In this document: one piece after another, positions 52,452 to 61,357 of the stretch | How the letters are laid out: every line of letters begins with the position of its first letter | Position numbering within the stretch: position 1 is the first letter of the stretch | Source of the DNA: an uncultured Salinisphaerales bacterium | Lineage (GTDB): Bacteria > Pseudomonadota > Gammaproteobacteria > Nevskiales > CAJXLF01 | DNA length: 64,000 nt | Assembly: GCA_913055805.1 (NCBI GenBank) | Contig: CAJXLF010000001.1 | Location: 334,761-398,760, forward strand | Direction of reading: 5' to 3' | Notes under the pieces: generated by a model | The model's database searches: none | What the model was told of the DNA's origin: nothing | What the model saw: the letters and a program-made list of their open reading frames with translations, nothing else | Translations under genes and position numbers: made by a program

Positions 52452-54818
52452 ATGGTGACAAGATTTGCCCAGCATCTGGTTCGCTGGCGCTATTTCATTC
52501 TTCTGGCAGCCCTGGTTGTGGTGGCCGCTGCCGGTTATGGCGCCAGTAAACTGCAGCTCAGTACGGATCTGGAGGTTTTCTTCCATCCTGACGATCCCCA
52601 ACTCCATCTCTACGACAAACAGCGTGATACCTATACGCACGACGACAACCTGTTTTTTGTCATAGCGCCTGAGAACGAGCTTGAACGGGGTGCCGCCTTC
52701 AGCCGCGAAATCATGATGCTGGTGGAGGAACTGACCGAGCGCGCCTGGCAGATTCCCCATGCGCTGCGCGTGGATTCCCTGACCAACTACCAGCACACCC
52801 GTGCGATGGGAGATGATCTTGAGGTCAAACCGCTGGTGGAGAACGCAGAGTCGCTTTCACACCTGGATCTGATCGAGGCGATGAACATTGCACTGGCCGA
52901 ACCGACGATCGCAGGACGTCTGATTTCACCGGATGCGTCGGTGACCGGCATTAACATCACTATTCATCTGCCGGGTGAAAACCGGGCGAAGGAAATTCCC
53001 GAAGCGGTCAAGGCAGCACGGGCCCTGCGCGATGAAATGAAGGCCAAATACCCCGGTGTCTTTATCGGCATCTCCGGCAAGACAGCCGGCAACAACGCTT
53101 TCTCCGAATCCGCTCTCTATGACATGACGCATATCGTGCCCATTGCATTGTGTATTGCACTGGGCCTGATTGCGTTCTACATCTGGTTCGCCAGCGGCAG
53201 CGTGCTGACCGCCGCTACCGGTACTTTCACCACCCTGGTGATCATCATTGCCGCGGTTGCCTGTGCCTTGGGCATGGCGGGCTGGATCGGTTATGGCGTA
53301 ACACCGCCCATGTCCAATTCACCGACCATGATCCTGACCCTGGCGGTGGCCGATTCCATGCATTTACTGGTGACGTTCTTCCAGCAGATGCGCCTGGGCA
53401 AACCCCGGGCTGAGGCCATGGTGGAAAGTCTGCGTATCAATTTCCAGGCGGTGTTCCTGACCAGCGTGACGACGGCCATTGGTTTCCTGGCGCTGAATTT
53501 TTCCGACTCCCCGCCCATGCACGATCTGGGCAACGTAGTCGCCATTGGCGTGATGGCGGCCTGGTTGTTCACCATCACCCTGTTGCCGTCACTGATGCTG
53601 ATTCTGCCGGTGCGCGTACACAAGGAACATACGGAACAGGTGGGCGCCATGAAGCGCCTGGCCGACTGGGTGATTGCCAACCGGGTCCTGTCATTCGTGG
53701 TGACCGGCGCGCTGATTGTGACCGCGGCATCCTTTCTGCCCAAAAATGAACTCTACGATGTCTGGGCCGAGTACTTCAGCGACCGCACCGAGATTCGCCG
53801 GGATACCGATTTCCTGCGTGCGCATCTGGCCGGCATGAACAGCGTGGAGTTTTCGGTCGGGGCTGCAGATTCCGGCGGTATTACCGACCCTGAGTATCTG
53901 GATAGGCTGGAAGCCTTCGCCGAATGGCTACGTGGCCAGGAGCATGTGAAACATGTGCTCAGTTTCACGGACATCATGAAGCGTCTGAACAAGAACATGC
54001 ACAACGATGATCCGGCCTGGTATCAGTTGCCCGATGAGCGCGAACTGGCGGCCCAGTACCTGCTGCTGTATGAATTCTCGTTGCCCTTTGGTCTGGACGT
54101 GAATAACCAGATCAATCTGGACAAATCGGCCACTCGCCTGATCGTTTCACTGGACAGCTCATCCACCAAGGTGATTCTGAAACTGCAGAGCGACATCCAG
54201 GCCTGGCAGGCTGAGAACCTGCCGGAATACATGCGTCACGACGGTATCAGCTCGGATGTGATCTTCGCCCACCTGGGGCGGCGTAACGTCATCAGCATGC
54301 TGGAGGGCTCCACGCTGGGTCTGCTGGCGATATCGCTGATTCTCGCGCTGGCGCTGCGTTCGGTGAAGTACGGTTTCATCAGCCTGTTCGCCAATGTGCT
54401 GCCGATCGTGGTGGGCTTCGGTGTCTGGGGCCTGCTGGTGGGGCGTATCGGCCTGGGCATGTCCATTGTCTCGGGTATGACCATGGGTATTGTGGTGGAT
54501 TACACCGTGCACTTGCTGGCCAAATACCGGCTGGCCAAACGCGAACATGGCTTCACTACGGAAGCGGCGATCCGTTATGCCTTCAGTACCGTGGGCGTGG
54601 CGCTGTTCATCACTACCGTGATTCTGACCGCCAATTTCGGCTTGCTGAGCTTCTCCGATTTCGCCTTGAATGCCGATACCGGACAGTTGACCGCCGGCAT
54701 TATCCTGATCGCATTGATCACGGATTTCTTTTTCCTGCCGCCCTTGTTGCTGTTACTCGACAGAAAGAAAGAGGAAAATGTGGCGGATTACGGCGAGGAT
54801 GCCGTAGAGCCCGTATAA
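52452..54818 (+). CDS. RND-superfamily transporter, HAE3/MMPL type
   Basis: 788 residues, twelve helices in two halves, each with a periplasmic loop; shorter than AcrB-type pumps. The N-terminus LVRWRYFILLAALVVVAAAGYG, STDLEVFFHPDDP and helix 4 proton acid in MILTLAVADSMHLLVTFFQQM are typical. The second half mirrors it with IVSGMTMGIVVDYTVHLLAKY. HAE3/COG1033 members move hopanoids, fatty acids or other lipids and often work without an outer membrane channel. No adaptor gene is near. It follows the patatin gene by 120 bp, which suggests a shared lipid role but perhaps a separate promoter. Confidence 0.9.
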   Translation: MVTRFAQHLVRWRYFILLAALVVVAAAGYGASKLQLSTDLEVFFHPDDPQLHLYDKQRDTYTHDDNLFFVIAPENELERGAAFSREIMMLVEELTERAWQIPHALRVDSLTNYQHTRAMGDDLEVKPLVENAESLSHLDLIEAMNIALAEPTIAGRLISPDASVTGINITIHLPGENRAKEIPEAVKAARALRDEMKAKYPGVFIGISGKTAGNNAFSESALYDMTHIVPIALCIALGLIAFYIWFASGSVLTAATGTFTTLVIIIAAVACALGMAGWIGYGVTPPMSNSPTMILTLAVADSMHLLVTFFQQMRLGKPRAEAMVESLRINFQAVFLTSVTTAIGFLALNFSDSPPMHDLGNVVAIGVMAAWLFTITLLPSLMLILPVRVHKEHTEQVGAMKRLADWVIANRVLSFVVTGALIVTAASFLPKNELYDVWAEYFSDRTEIRRDTDFLRAHLAGMNSVEFSVGAADSGGITDPEYLDRLEAFAEWLRGQEHVKHVLSFTDIMKRLNKNMHNDDPAWYQLPDERELAAQYLLLYEFSLPFGLDVNNQINLDKSATRLIVSLDSSSTKVILKLQSDIQAWQAENLPEYMRHDGISSDVIFAHLGRRNVISMLEGSTLGLLAISLILALALRSVKYGFISLFANVLPIVVGFGVWGLLVGRIGLGMSIVSGMTMGIVVDYTVHLLAKYRLAKREHGFTTEAAIRYAFSTVGVALFITTVILTANFGLLSFSDFALNADTGQLTAGIILIALITDFFFLPPLLLLLDRKKEENVADYGEDAVEPV

Positions 54819-54822
54819 CCAG

Positions 54823-54846
54823 GCCCTGGCATGACCGGGGCTTTTT
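54823..54846 (+). terminator. rho-independent terminator after the HAE3 transporter
   Basis: GCCCTGG (54823-54829) pairs with CCGGGGC (54835-54841), one G-T pair included, around a 5-base loop, followed by five Ts (54842-54846). It sits 5 bases after the stop. The rest of the gap to 55024 shows no gene. Confidence 0.7.
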
Positions 54847-55024
54847 CCGTCTATCACTGCGGCGAGGAGCTCCGGCTCCGGGCTTTCCGGGCTGCCTCTG
54901 TCATTCCGGTAGCTGTGTTTATGCTGGCCCACTGTAGGGAATCAATTTAGTATAGGCGGATTCTGGCCGCCGGATTCTGGTGACTGCGCCACTTCATGCT
55001 TGAGGCCATTGCCTCCGGAACACG

Positions 55025-55975
55025 ATGAAAAAAAAGACACGTCCTATCAAGGACATTATTTTACTGCCCTTCGTTTATTTCTCGGCACTGGTAATGCGGA
55101 TCGTCACAAAGACCGGCGTCAAGCGCCTGCCGCTTTCCAGAAATGCGTTATTGCAGGTCGGGGTGTTTCCCATTCGGAATCATTATTATCAGCCACAGTT
55201 TGATTATCGCGGTGTAAGCGAGGATTTTTCCAGCCAGCGTAAGCTACCCGGGCTGGATCTTAATACTGCCGGTCAGCTGGATTTTCTCGACACGCTTACC
55301 TATGCGGACGAACTGGTCGGCATACCGGATGAGAAGAGCGGTGATGGTGTCTTTTACTGGAATAACGGCAGTCTGGCTCCGGGAGATGCTGAATACTGGT
55401 ATCAGGTTGTGCGTCATCTCAAGCCGCGGCGCATCGTGGAAATTGGTAGTGGCTTTTCCACGCTCCTGGCGCTCAGGGCGTTGAATAAGAACCGCGAGGA
55501 AGACGCGGCTTATGAGTGCGAGCATGTCTGCATCGAACCCTATGAAATGCCCTGGCTCGAGAAGACGGGCGTTACGGTCAAACGACAGAAGGTGGAAGAG
55601 CTCGATCTGGAATATTTTGCCGGCCTGGCTGAGGGCGACATCCTATTTATCGACTCTTCACACATTATTCGCCCGGCAGGCGATGTGCTCTTCGAATACC
55701 TCCAGATCCTGCCTGTTCTGAAGCCGGGTGTGGTCGTCCATGTGCATGATATTTTCACGCCTTACAACTATCCACTTATCTGGTTCAGGGAGAACGTGAA
55801 GTTCTGGAACGAGCAATATCTGCTGGAGGCGATACTCTCGAATGGACGCGAATGGGAAATTCTCGCAGCGCTGAACTATCTGCAGCACAACCATCACGAT
55901 GCACTGAAAAAAGTGTGTCCGAAATTGACTACGCAAAACGAGCCCGGTTCCCTTTACATGAAAAAGCGCGGCTGA
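55025..55975 (+). CDS. class I SAM-dependent methyltransferase-like protein
   Basis: 316 residues. The SAM-binding motif I is RRIVEIGSGFSTLLALRAL, followed by the acidic CIEPYEMPWLEKTGV, motif IV EGDILFIDSSHIIRPAGDVLFEYLQILPVLKPGVVVHVHDIF, and a Trp/Tyr-rich C-terminus. The layout fits the Methyltransf_24 group found in polysaccharide, lipid and natural-product loci. The Lys-rich start plus VYFSALVMRIV may make it membrane-associated. Acceptor unknown. It ends 10 bases from the convergent thioesterase gene. Confidence 0.82.
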   Translation: MKKKTRPIKDIILLPFVYFSALVMRIVTKTGVKRLPLSRNALLQVGVFPIRNHYYQPQFDYRGVSEDFSSQRKLPGLDLNTAGQLDFLDTLTYADELVGIPDEKSGDGVFYWNNGSLAPGDAEYWYQVVRHLKPRRIVEIGSGFSTLLALRALNKNREEDAAYECEHVCIEPYEMPWLEKTGVTVKRQKVEELDLEYFAGLAEGDILFIDSSHIIRPAGDVLFEYLQILPVLKPGVVVHVHDIFTPYNYPLIWFRENVKFWNEQYLLEAILSNGREWEILAALNYLQHNHHDALKKVCPKLTTQNEPGSLYMKKRG

Positions 55976-55985
55976 GCGCCGCGGT

Positions 55986-56801
55986 TCACCGTTTCAGCGG
56001 CTCGCACAAACCCAGCTGACGGGAATGCGCCAGTACGGTGCCATCCTCGGCCCAGATTACGGCGTCTTCTTCTATATAGCCTTCATGTGCGTAACGGGTT
56101 TCAAAGCGGGCATGCACCCAGGCATCATCCGGTAGTTGCAGGGCGTCGATATCGGTACGGAAATGCACAGTCAGATCGATAGTTGGTGCAGGCACGGGCA
56201 TTTTTGAACGGACAAAGAAGGCCGGTGGCCAGCAATCCGTGATGGCGGCGACGGAAAGCGCGTCAGGCCGCCGGTGATCAGACAGCCGGATCCAGCCGCC
56301 CGTCAGGGCCCGCTCGCCACCGGAAAAGGCCTCATCACCCATCGTGCGCCGGAATTCGTAATGCTTGAGAAAGATCGGCCCATGACCCTGCCCGAAGGGA
56401 TGGTAGGGTTCCAGCGCCTCCGCTGCCGGCGTTTCGGGCATGGGCATGTCGTTGAATTCCACTATCCCTTCACGCGGCTTGGCGAAGGCGCCCGTACCGA
56501 TACCGATCAGGCGCTCACCCTGCAGGAAGCGCACACTCACCGTTGTCATACTGCGACCGGCGCGCTCGACCGTCGTTCTGATTTCCAGCGATTCGTTGCC
56601 GGGCACGCTCAGATAGTGAATGGTCAGTGAGCGTGGTACCCGGCTGTCGTCGGCGACGGTGTCGCGCATGGCTCTGAGTACGATGGCCATCAGATAACCC
56701 CCGTTGGGGCCGAGGATAACGTTCCAGCTTTCGGGAAGACTGGCCGTGTAAAGGCCTTCCGCCTGTTTGCTGACTGCAGTGTCTTTGTCGAATGTGTTCA
56801 T
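55986..56801 (-). CDS. TesB-like acyl-CoA thioesterase (double hotdog)
   Basis: 271 residues. The first hotdog has WNVILGPNGGYLMAIVLRAM and RSLTIHYLSVPGNESLEIRTTVERAGRSMTTVSVRF, the second GGWIRLSDHRRPDALSVAAITDCWPPAFF and IDLTVHFRT, ending EDAVIWAEDGTVLAHSRQL. The Asp in TDCW stands where TesB-type enzymes have their catalytic Asp. It would hydrolyse acyl-CoA, releasing fatty acid. The gap to the next gene on the same strand is 10 bp, so the two are probably co-transcribed. Confidence 0.87.
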   Translation of the reverse strand: MNTFDKDTAVSKQAEGLYTASLPESWNVILGPNGGYLMAIVLRAMRDTVADDSRVPRSLTIHYLSVPGNESLEIRTTVERAGRSMTTVSVRFLQGERLIGIGTGAFAKPREGIVEFNDMPMPETPAAEALEPYHPFGQGHGPIFLKHYEFRRTMGDEAFSGGERALTGGWIRLSDHRRPDALSVAAITDCWPPAFFVRSKMPVPAPTIDLTVHFRTDIDALQLPDDAWVHARFETRYAHEGYIEEDAVIWAEDGTVLAHSRQLGLCEPLKR

Positions 56802-56811
56802 TGTTCTTGCT

Positions 56812-57702
56812 TCAGTTCTGATGATTCCGGGTTCTCAGCCTCAGCTGGATGCGGGTATTCTCACGGTCAAGTTGCGAAAGGGCAAAAGTCATGCAGGTTG
56901 CTCCCGCGGCTTCTGTCGGTTCATCTGCCAGACGAATCTCAAATGGCACGTCCAGTTCCACGAAGCGCATGAATTCGGCTTGTCCACCCGCGCAATCCAG
57001 AGGATGGTTATGCGGTGTCAACAAGTGTGCCATCTGCAGCACGCAATCAAACAGATGGCCGGCGTTTACATGATCACCGGAACCCGTATGGAAAGGGTGC
57101 GCGGGATGGAAGCCGTTTGCACTGGTCACCAGGGCGGTAACGCAAGGCATGTCAGACGAGGGATGAAGATCACTGATCAGACTGTGGCCCCGTTCATCCA
57201 GACCGACTTTATGGGCTGCGGTCAGTTCGGGTGGGGGCGATCCGCACGCGGCCAGGGCCTTCTGCCTCGATGCCTTTCGCCAGCCGGCAAAATCGCGGTC
57301 GGCAAAAGCAAAGCCGGTGCCGGCCAAATGAACCATGGCCTGCCTGTCAGCGTTACGGGTGGTGATCTCAAAGCCCATATCGTTGTCGTTCTGCCACAGC
57401 TCGCATTCGCCGAGCGGGGCATGCCCGCTGTCGAAAGCAGCCGCTTCACAGCGCCACTGAAGACGGGTAAGGGCGGTCTGTACGCCGAGGCTCTGGTTCA
57501 AAACCCTGTCACCTGAAGTGACGGCGCTGAAGTACTGATACTTCTCTACCAGTACGGGATGCTGTGCAGGCAGGCTCAGCCACGGCCAGCGGATACGATC
57601 CAGATCGTAGGACAGGGAAACCCGCATGCCATCCACCGATGTCACGCGGGCAAAGTTGTGGGCATAAACGAGCGAGCTGGACCGCTTTTCTTCAGCGGCC
57701 AT
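56812..57702 (-). CDS. protein of unknown function, possibly hotdog fold
   Basis: 296 residues, no signal peptide or membrane segment. The second half holds TGSGDHVNAGHLFDCVLQMAHLL, which looks like the HxN..H/D helix of hotdog proteins, and each half has strand-rich stretches of similar size (ALTRLQWRCEAAAFDSG, TCMTFALSQLD). It is probably in an operon with the TesB-like gene, which supports acyl-CoA-related work. The assignment is tentative; no family was recognised with certainty. Confidence 0.55.
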   Translation of the reverse strand: MAAEEKRSSSLVYAHNFARVTSVDGMRVSLSYDLDRIRWPWLSLPAQHPVLVEKYQYFSAVTSGDRVLNQSLGVQTALTRLQWRCEAAAFDSGHAPLGECELWQNDNDMGFEITTRNADRQAMVHLAGTGFAFADRDFAGWRKASRQKALAACGSPPPELTAAHKVGLDERGHSLISDLHPSSDMPCVTALVTSANGFHPAHPFHTGSGDHVNAGHLFDCVLQMAHLLTPHNHPLDCAGGQAEFMRFVELDVPFEIRLADEPTEAAGATCMTFALSQLDRENTRIQLRLRTRNHQN

Positions 57703-57729
57703 ACCCGCTCGCCGGCCAGTGCAGGGTTT

Positions 57730-58260
57730 TCAATGGCAGTTCTTCAGATTTCTGTTCAACAGCCACCAGTTTACCGGGAAGGCGGCTGCGAAGCCCGCTG
57801 CTACGGCCACGGCAAAACTGGTCCAGAACAATGGGTCGGCGATACTCTGCACGCTCATGCCGCCCATGTGGTAGTCGGTGAAATTCATGGCGATTTCCAT
57901 CACGCCGATGGAAACGGTTTCCCCGATCCAGACGATCTTCCAGGCCTGTGAAAAGCTCAGGCCGCGGCCGCGCATCAGCGGAATAAGTGTCAACGCAAAG
58001 CCGGTGATGAACGCCAGCGCGGTGGCTACAATGATCGTGGTCACGGGCGCCCAGCCCAGCTGTACGCCCAGCATGAGGCCGGCGAGTTCGCCAATCACAC
58101 AACCGGTCAGGCAGTGCAGGGTGGCCGAGGCCGCCGTGCGGGCATTGCCGCCGCCGTGGGCGTGATGTTCCTGCGCAGCATGGTCATGATGACCCTCCTT
58201 GCTGCAACAGGCGGCAGTCTCGTTCTGTGTCTGAGTCATGCTATCGCTGTGCTGTGTCAT
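57730..58260 (-). CDS. DUF4396 membrane protein of the copper locus
   Basis: 176 residues; the start may be ATG 58260 or 58239. The N-terminus is rich in metal-binding residues: CCSKEGHHDHAAQEHHAHGGG. DUF4396 follows: ATLHCLTGCVIGELAGLMLG, then FALTLIPLMRGRGLS, AWKIVWIGETVSIGVMEIAMN and FPVNWWLLNRN, with four helices. The function of DUF4396 is unknown, but it is commonly near copper-resistance genes. It lies 41 bp after the MerR-type gene on the same strand and probably shares its promoter. A role in copper transport across the inner membrane is inference. Confidence 0.85.
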   Translation of the reverse strand: MTQHSDSMTQTQNETAACCSKEGHHDHAAQEHHAHGGGNARTAASATLHCLTGCVIGELAGLMLGVQLGWAPVTTIIVATALAFITGFALTLIPLMRGRGLSFSQAWKIVWIGETVSIGVMEIAMNFTDYHMGGMSVQSIADPLFWTSFAVAVAAGFAAAFPVNWWLLNRNLKNCH

Positions 58261-58301
58261 GTCGTTTCTCTCCAGGGGGTTGCGGAATAAAAAGCCCGGT
58301 T

Positions 58302-58739
58302 TCAGCGATGCTCGGGATGCGTGCAGTCCTCGATCCCGGAGAGCGTTTCAATAATCGGGCAGTGGGCAACACCACCCTTGCCGCTGCATTCATGCGCCAG
58401 GTGCGACAACACTTTCTGCATGCGCTGCAGGTCGGCGATCTTGTGTTCGATGTCGTCCAGTTTGCGTTCGGTGATGGCCTTGACTTCGGCCCGGCCGGTC
58501 TTGTTCGAGGCGGGGTTGTCCTGCAGGGCCAACAGATCGCGGATTTCCGCCAGCGTGAAGCCAAGCGCCTTGGCTCGGGCGATAAAACGCAGGCGCTTCA
58601 CCGTACTTTCGTCGTAGAGGCGGTAACCGCTCATGGTGCGCGGCGCTTCGGGCAGCAAACCCTCGCGCTCGTAGAAGCGGATAGTCTCTATGGGTGTGCC
58701 GCTGGCCTTGGCGACGTGGCCGATGGTTTGTGCGGGCAT
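58302..58739 (-). CDS. MerR-family heavy-metal sensor, probably for copper
   Basis: 145 residues. The N-terminal winged helix reads IGHVAKASGTPIETIRFYEREGLLPEAPRTMSGYRLYDE, then RLRFIARAKALGFTLAEIRDLLAL and a dimer helix. The metal loop is CSGKGGVAHCPII, two cysteines nine residues apart, similar to CueR (eight) and PbrR/CadR-like sensors. Two MerR-type promoters with 19-20 bp spacers lie in the divergent gap, so it should activate copAB and its own operon by DNA distortion. Context (copA, copB, DUF4396) favours copper over lead or cadmium. Confidence 0.88.
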   Translation of the reverse strand: MPAQTIGHVAKASGTPIETIRFYEREGLLPEAPRTMSGYRLYDESTVKRLRFIARAKALGFTLAEIRDLLALQDNPASNKTGRAEVKAITERKLDDIEHKIADLQRMQKVLSHLAHECSGKGGVAHCPIIETLSGIEDCTHPEHR

Positions 58740-58768
58740 GTGCCGGCTCCTTGGTGTCTATGAGGCTG

Positions 58769-58800
58769 AGCATAAACCCTAAAGTCAACTACAGAGTCAA
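58769..58800 (-). promoter_or_regulatory. MerR-type promoter for the regulator/DUF4396 operon
   Basis: On the minus strand TTGACT (58800-58795) and TATGCT (58774-58769) are 20 bp apart, the overlong spacer used by MerR activators. The spacer holds an imperfect dyad (ACCCTAAAGT against ACTCTGTAGT read inverted). Confidence 0.7.
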
Positions 58801-58820
58801 GAGTTTTATGATCATGGATA

Positions 58821-58851
58821 TTGACCCTGAAGTGTACGCAAGGGTTTAAAT
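58821..58851 (+). promoter_or_regulatory. MerR-type promoter for copAB
   Basis: TTGACC (58821-58826) and TTAAAT (58846-58851) are 19 bp apart, with an ACCCT/AGGGT dyad in the spacer (58824-58828 and 58841-58845). The predicted transcript start falls at or next to the copA ATG (58859), which implies little or no leader. Confidence 0.7.
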
Positions 58852-58858
58852 TCACTAC

Positions 58859-60574
58859 ATGAAAGAGATAAATAGGCAAAGAAGAGCATTATTGGCCGGG
58901 CTGGGACAGCTGGGTGCGCTGGCCGGCATGAATGCTTTACTGCCGGCCTGGGCGCGGGTGGCGGGGCAAGTACTGGGCGGAGGTGAGCGCCACCGTGATG
59001 TGCTGATCGACCTGGCTATTGAGAAACTGAATACCCCCATTGCCGGGCAAATGGGCACGGTGACCGCCGTGAACGGTACGGTGCCGGGGCCGCTGCTGGA
59101 GTTTTATGAAGGTGGCAGTGTCACGCTCAATGTGAGCAATCACATGGCAGTGGACAGTTCCATTCACTGGCACGGGATCCTTCTGCCTTACCAGATGGAC
59201 GGTGTGCCGGGCGTGACCTTTCCGGGTATCCGTCCGGGTGAAAACTTCACTTATCAATATCCGGTAAAGCAGAGCGGCACCTACTGGTATCACAGTCATT
59301 CCGGGCTGCAGGAACAGAGCGGCCTGTATGGCCCACTGGTGATTCATCCCGCCGAGCCAGAGTCCTTCAGCTTCGATCGTGATTACATCGTGATGTTGTC
59401 CGACTGGACCTTCGAAGATCCGCATGACGTGTTTGCGAAACTGAAGGCTTCCAGCGATTACTACAATTTCCAGCGTCCCACCTTCGGCGACTTTCTGGGT
59501 GACATGGATCAGCAGGGTTTCAAGGCGGCACTGGCTGACCGGCTGGCCTGGGCCCGTATGCGCATGGACCCAGCCGATCTCGCCGATGTCACCGGTTATA
59601 CCTACAGCTACCTGATGAACGGCCGGCATGCGGCCGGTAACTGGACGGGCTTGTTCGCGCCGGGAGAAACCATACGCCTGCGCTTCATTAATGGTTCGGC
59701 CATGAGTATTTTTGATGTGCGCATTCCCGGACTCGATATGACCGTGGTGGCCGCCGATGGTCAGCCGGTGAAGCCGGTGACCGTGCAGGAATTCCGCATC
59801 GGTACAGCGGAAACCTACGACGTGCTGGTGCAGCCAGGCAGCGAGAAGGCTTATACCGTTTTCGCCGAATCGCTGGACCGCAGTGGCCATGCCCGCGGTA
59901 CGCTGGCGACGCAGCCAGGGTTGCAGGCCGCCGTGCCCGAGCCGCGCAAACGTCCGCTGCGGTCCATGGCGGCGATGGGGCATGGCATGGATCATTCTTC
60001 AATGAAAGGAATGTCCCACATGGACCATGACATGTCAGGTCATGCCGGCCACGATATGAAGATGGATGCCATGCACGAGCATGGCAGCGGCGCGGCCATG
60101 CTGGCGGAGAATCCGCAGAACCAGCTGTCTGAACCGGGAGTGGGTCTGGAAGATGCGGGTCACCGTGTACTGGTCTACAGCGATCTGGAAGCGCCGGGCC
60201 CCTGGCCGGATCAGCGCGCACCCTCGCGCGAAGTCGAACTGCATCTGACCGGTAACATGGAACGCTATATGTGGTCCTTTGACGGCAAGCAGTTTCATGA
60301 AGTGAGGGAGCCGATTCACTTTCACCATGGAGAACGCCTGCGTCTGACCATGGTGAACGACACCATGATGGAACACCCGATTCACCTGCATGGTATGTGG
60401 ATGGAACTGGTGAACGGCGCGAAAAACAAGCCGCGCAAACACACGATTCTGATCAAGCCGGGCGAAAAGATTGCTCTGGATATCAGCGCGGATGCGCCAG
60501 GTCGCTGGGCCTTCCACTGCCACCTGCTGTTTCACATGCATATGGGCATGATGCGCGTCGTGGAGGTGAGCTGA
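58859..60574 (+). CDS. copA: CopA-type multicopper oxidase, Tat-exported
   Basis: 571 residues. The N-terminus RQRRALLAGLGQLGAL is a twin-arginine signal, so it folds with copper before export. Copper-ligand clusters are HWHG, HSHSG, HPIHLHG and HCHLLFHMHMGMM, with the type 1 ligands in the last. Between domains is a Met/His-rich insert (MAAMGHGMDHSSM to MHEHG, ~364-406) for copper binding. It oxidises Cu(I) in the periplasm. No Shine-Dalgarno precedes the ATG, and the upstream promoter leaves almost no leader. The stop overlaps copB (TGATG). Confidence 0.95.
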   Translation: MKEINRQRRALLAGLGQLGALAGMNALLPAWARVAGQVLGGGERHRDVLIDLAIEKLNTPIAGQMGTVTAVNGTVPGPLLEFYEGGSVTLNVSNHMAVDSSIHWHGILLPYQMDGVPGVTFPGIRPGENFTYQYPVKQSGTYWYHSHSGLQEQSGLYGPLVIHPAEPESFSFDRDYIVMLSDWTFEDPHDVFAKLKASSDYYNFQRPTFGDFLGDMDQQGFKAALADRLAWARMRMDPADLADVTGYTYSYLMNGRHAAGNWTGLFAPGETIRLRFINGSAMSIFDVRIPGLDMTVVAADGQPVKPVTVQEFRIGTAETYDVLVQPGSEKAYTVFAESLDRSGHARGTLATQPGLQAAVPEPRKRPLRSMAAMGHGMDHSSMKGMSHMDHDMSGHAGHDMKMDAMHEHGSGAAMLAENPQNQLSEPGVGLEDAGHRVLVYSDLEAPGPWPDQRAPSREVELHLTGNMERYMWSFDGKQFHEVREPIHFHHGERLRLTMVNDTMMEHPIHLHGMWMELVNGAKNKPRKHTILIKPGEKIALDISADAPGRWAFHCHLLFHMHMGMMRVVEVS

Positions 60575-61299
60575 TGCGCAGCTTTTATCTGCTTCTGCTG
60601 CTGCCAGTGACCGCGTTGGCTGAGTATGAACCGCCGCCGGATTGGCCGTCGGCCATTCACGAACCGATGAACTTTCACAGCGTGACGGTCGACCGGCTCG
60701 AGATTGGCGCCGGCGATGACGAAGACGTTTATCTGTGGGATGTGCAGGGTTGGTGGGGCACGGATCAGCACAAACTCTGGATCAAAACGGAAGGTGAGGG
60801 TGAACTGGACGTCGAGCCCGAGCAGGCGGAACTGCAGCTGCTCTACAGCCATCTGTGGATGGCATTCTGGGACTGGCAACTCGGTCTTCGTTACGACTTC
60901 GAGCCTGAACCCGAGCGTACCTACCTGGTGGCTGGCGTGCAGGGGCTGGCGCCTTACCGCTTCGAAGTCGATGCGGCCTTGTTTGTCAGTGAGGAAGGCG
61001 ATGCCAGTGTCCGGGTGGAGGCGGAATACGATCTCTACCTGACCCAGCACTGGGTGCTGCAACCTCGCGTTGAACTGAATGCCTCGTTCAGTGAAGCAGA
61101 CGAACTGGGTCTGGGTTCAGGCGTTAACAGCAGCGAGACCGGTTTGCGGCTGCGCTATGAAGTTCGCCGGGAGCTGGCGCCCTATGTGGGCGTGGAGTGG
61201 TCGCGGCTTTATGGCGAGACGCGTGATCTTGCACGGCAGCATGATGCTTCCACTTCCAGTACGGTCGTTGTGGCTGGCGTGCGGCTGATGTTTCAGTAG
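60574..61299 (+). CDS. copB: CopB copper-resistance outer membrane protein
   Basis: 241 residues from ATG 60574. A signal peptide (SFYLLLLLPVTALA) is followed by a beta-barrel with the CopB pattern: WWGTDQHKLWIKTEGEG, EAELQLLYSHLWMAFWDWQLGLRYDF, and a C-terminus ending in Phe-Gln after VVVAGVRLMF. The N-terminal Met/His-rich region of many CopB proteins is missing here, so it is a short form. It acts in the outer membrane, in copper sequestration or passage. Coupled to copA. Confidence 0.9.
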   Translation: MRSFYLLLLLPVTALAEYEPPPDWPSAIHEPMNFHSVTVDRLEIGAGDDEDVYLWDVQGWWGTDQHKLWIKTEGEGELDVEPEQAELQLLYSHLWMAFWDWQLGLRYDFEPEPERTYLVAGVQGLAPYRFEVDAALFVSEEGDASVRVEAEYDLYLTQHWVLQPRVELNASFSEADELGLGSGVNSSETGLRLRYEVRRELAPYVGVEWSRLYGETRDLARQHDASTSSTVVVAGVRLMFQ

Positions 61300-61357
61300 G
61301 TTGTGACGGAAGAGCCGGCGTTCGGATCCGGGTTTCTCCTGCCTGCCACATAAATAC

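Noticed and set aside
50970-52796. Minus-strand open frame of 608 codons across the patatin gene and into the transporter gene
   Set aside because: It crosses the intergenic gap and both genes have strong domain support on the plus strand.
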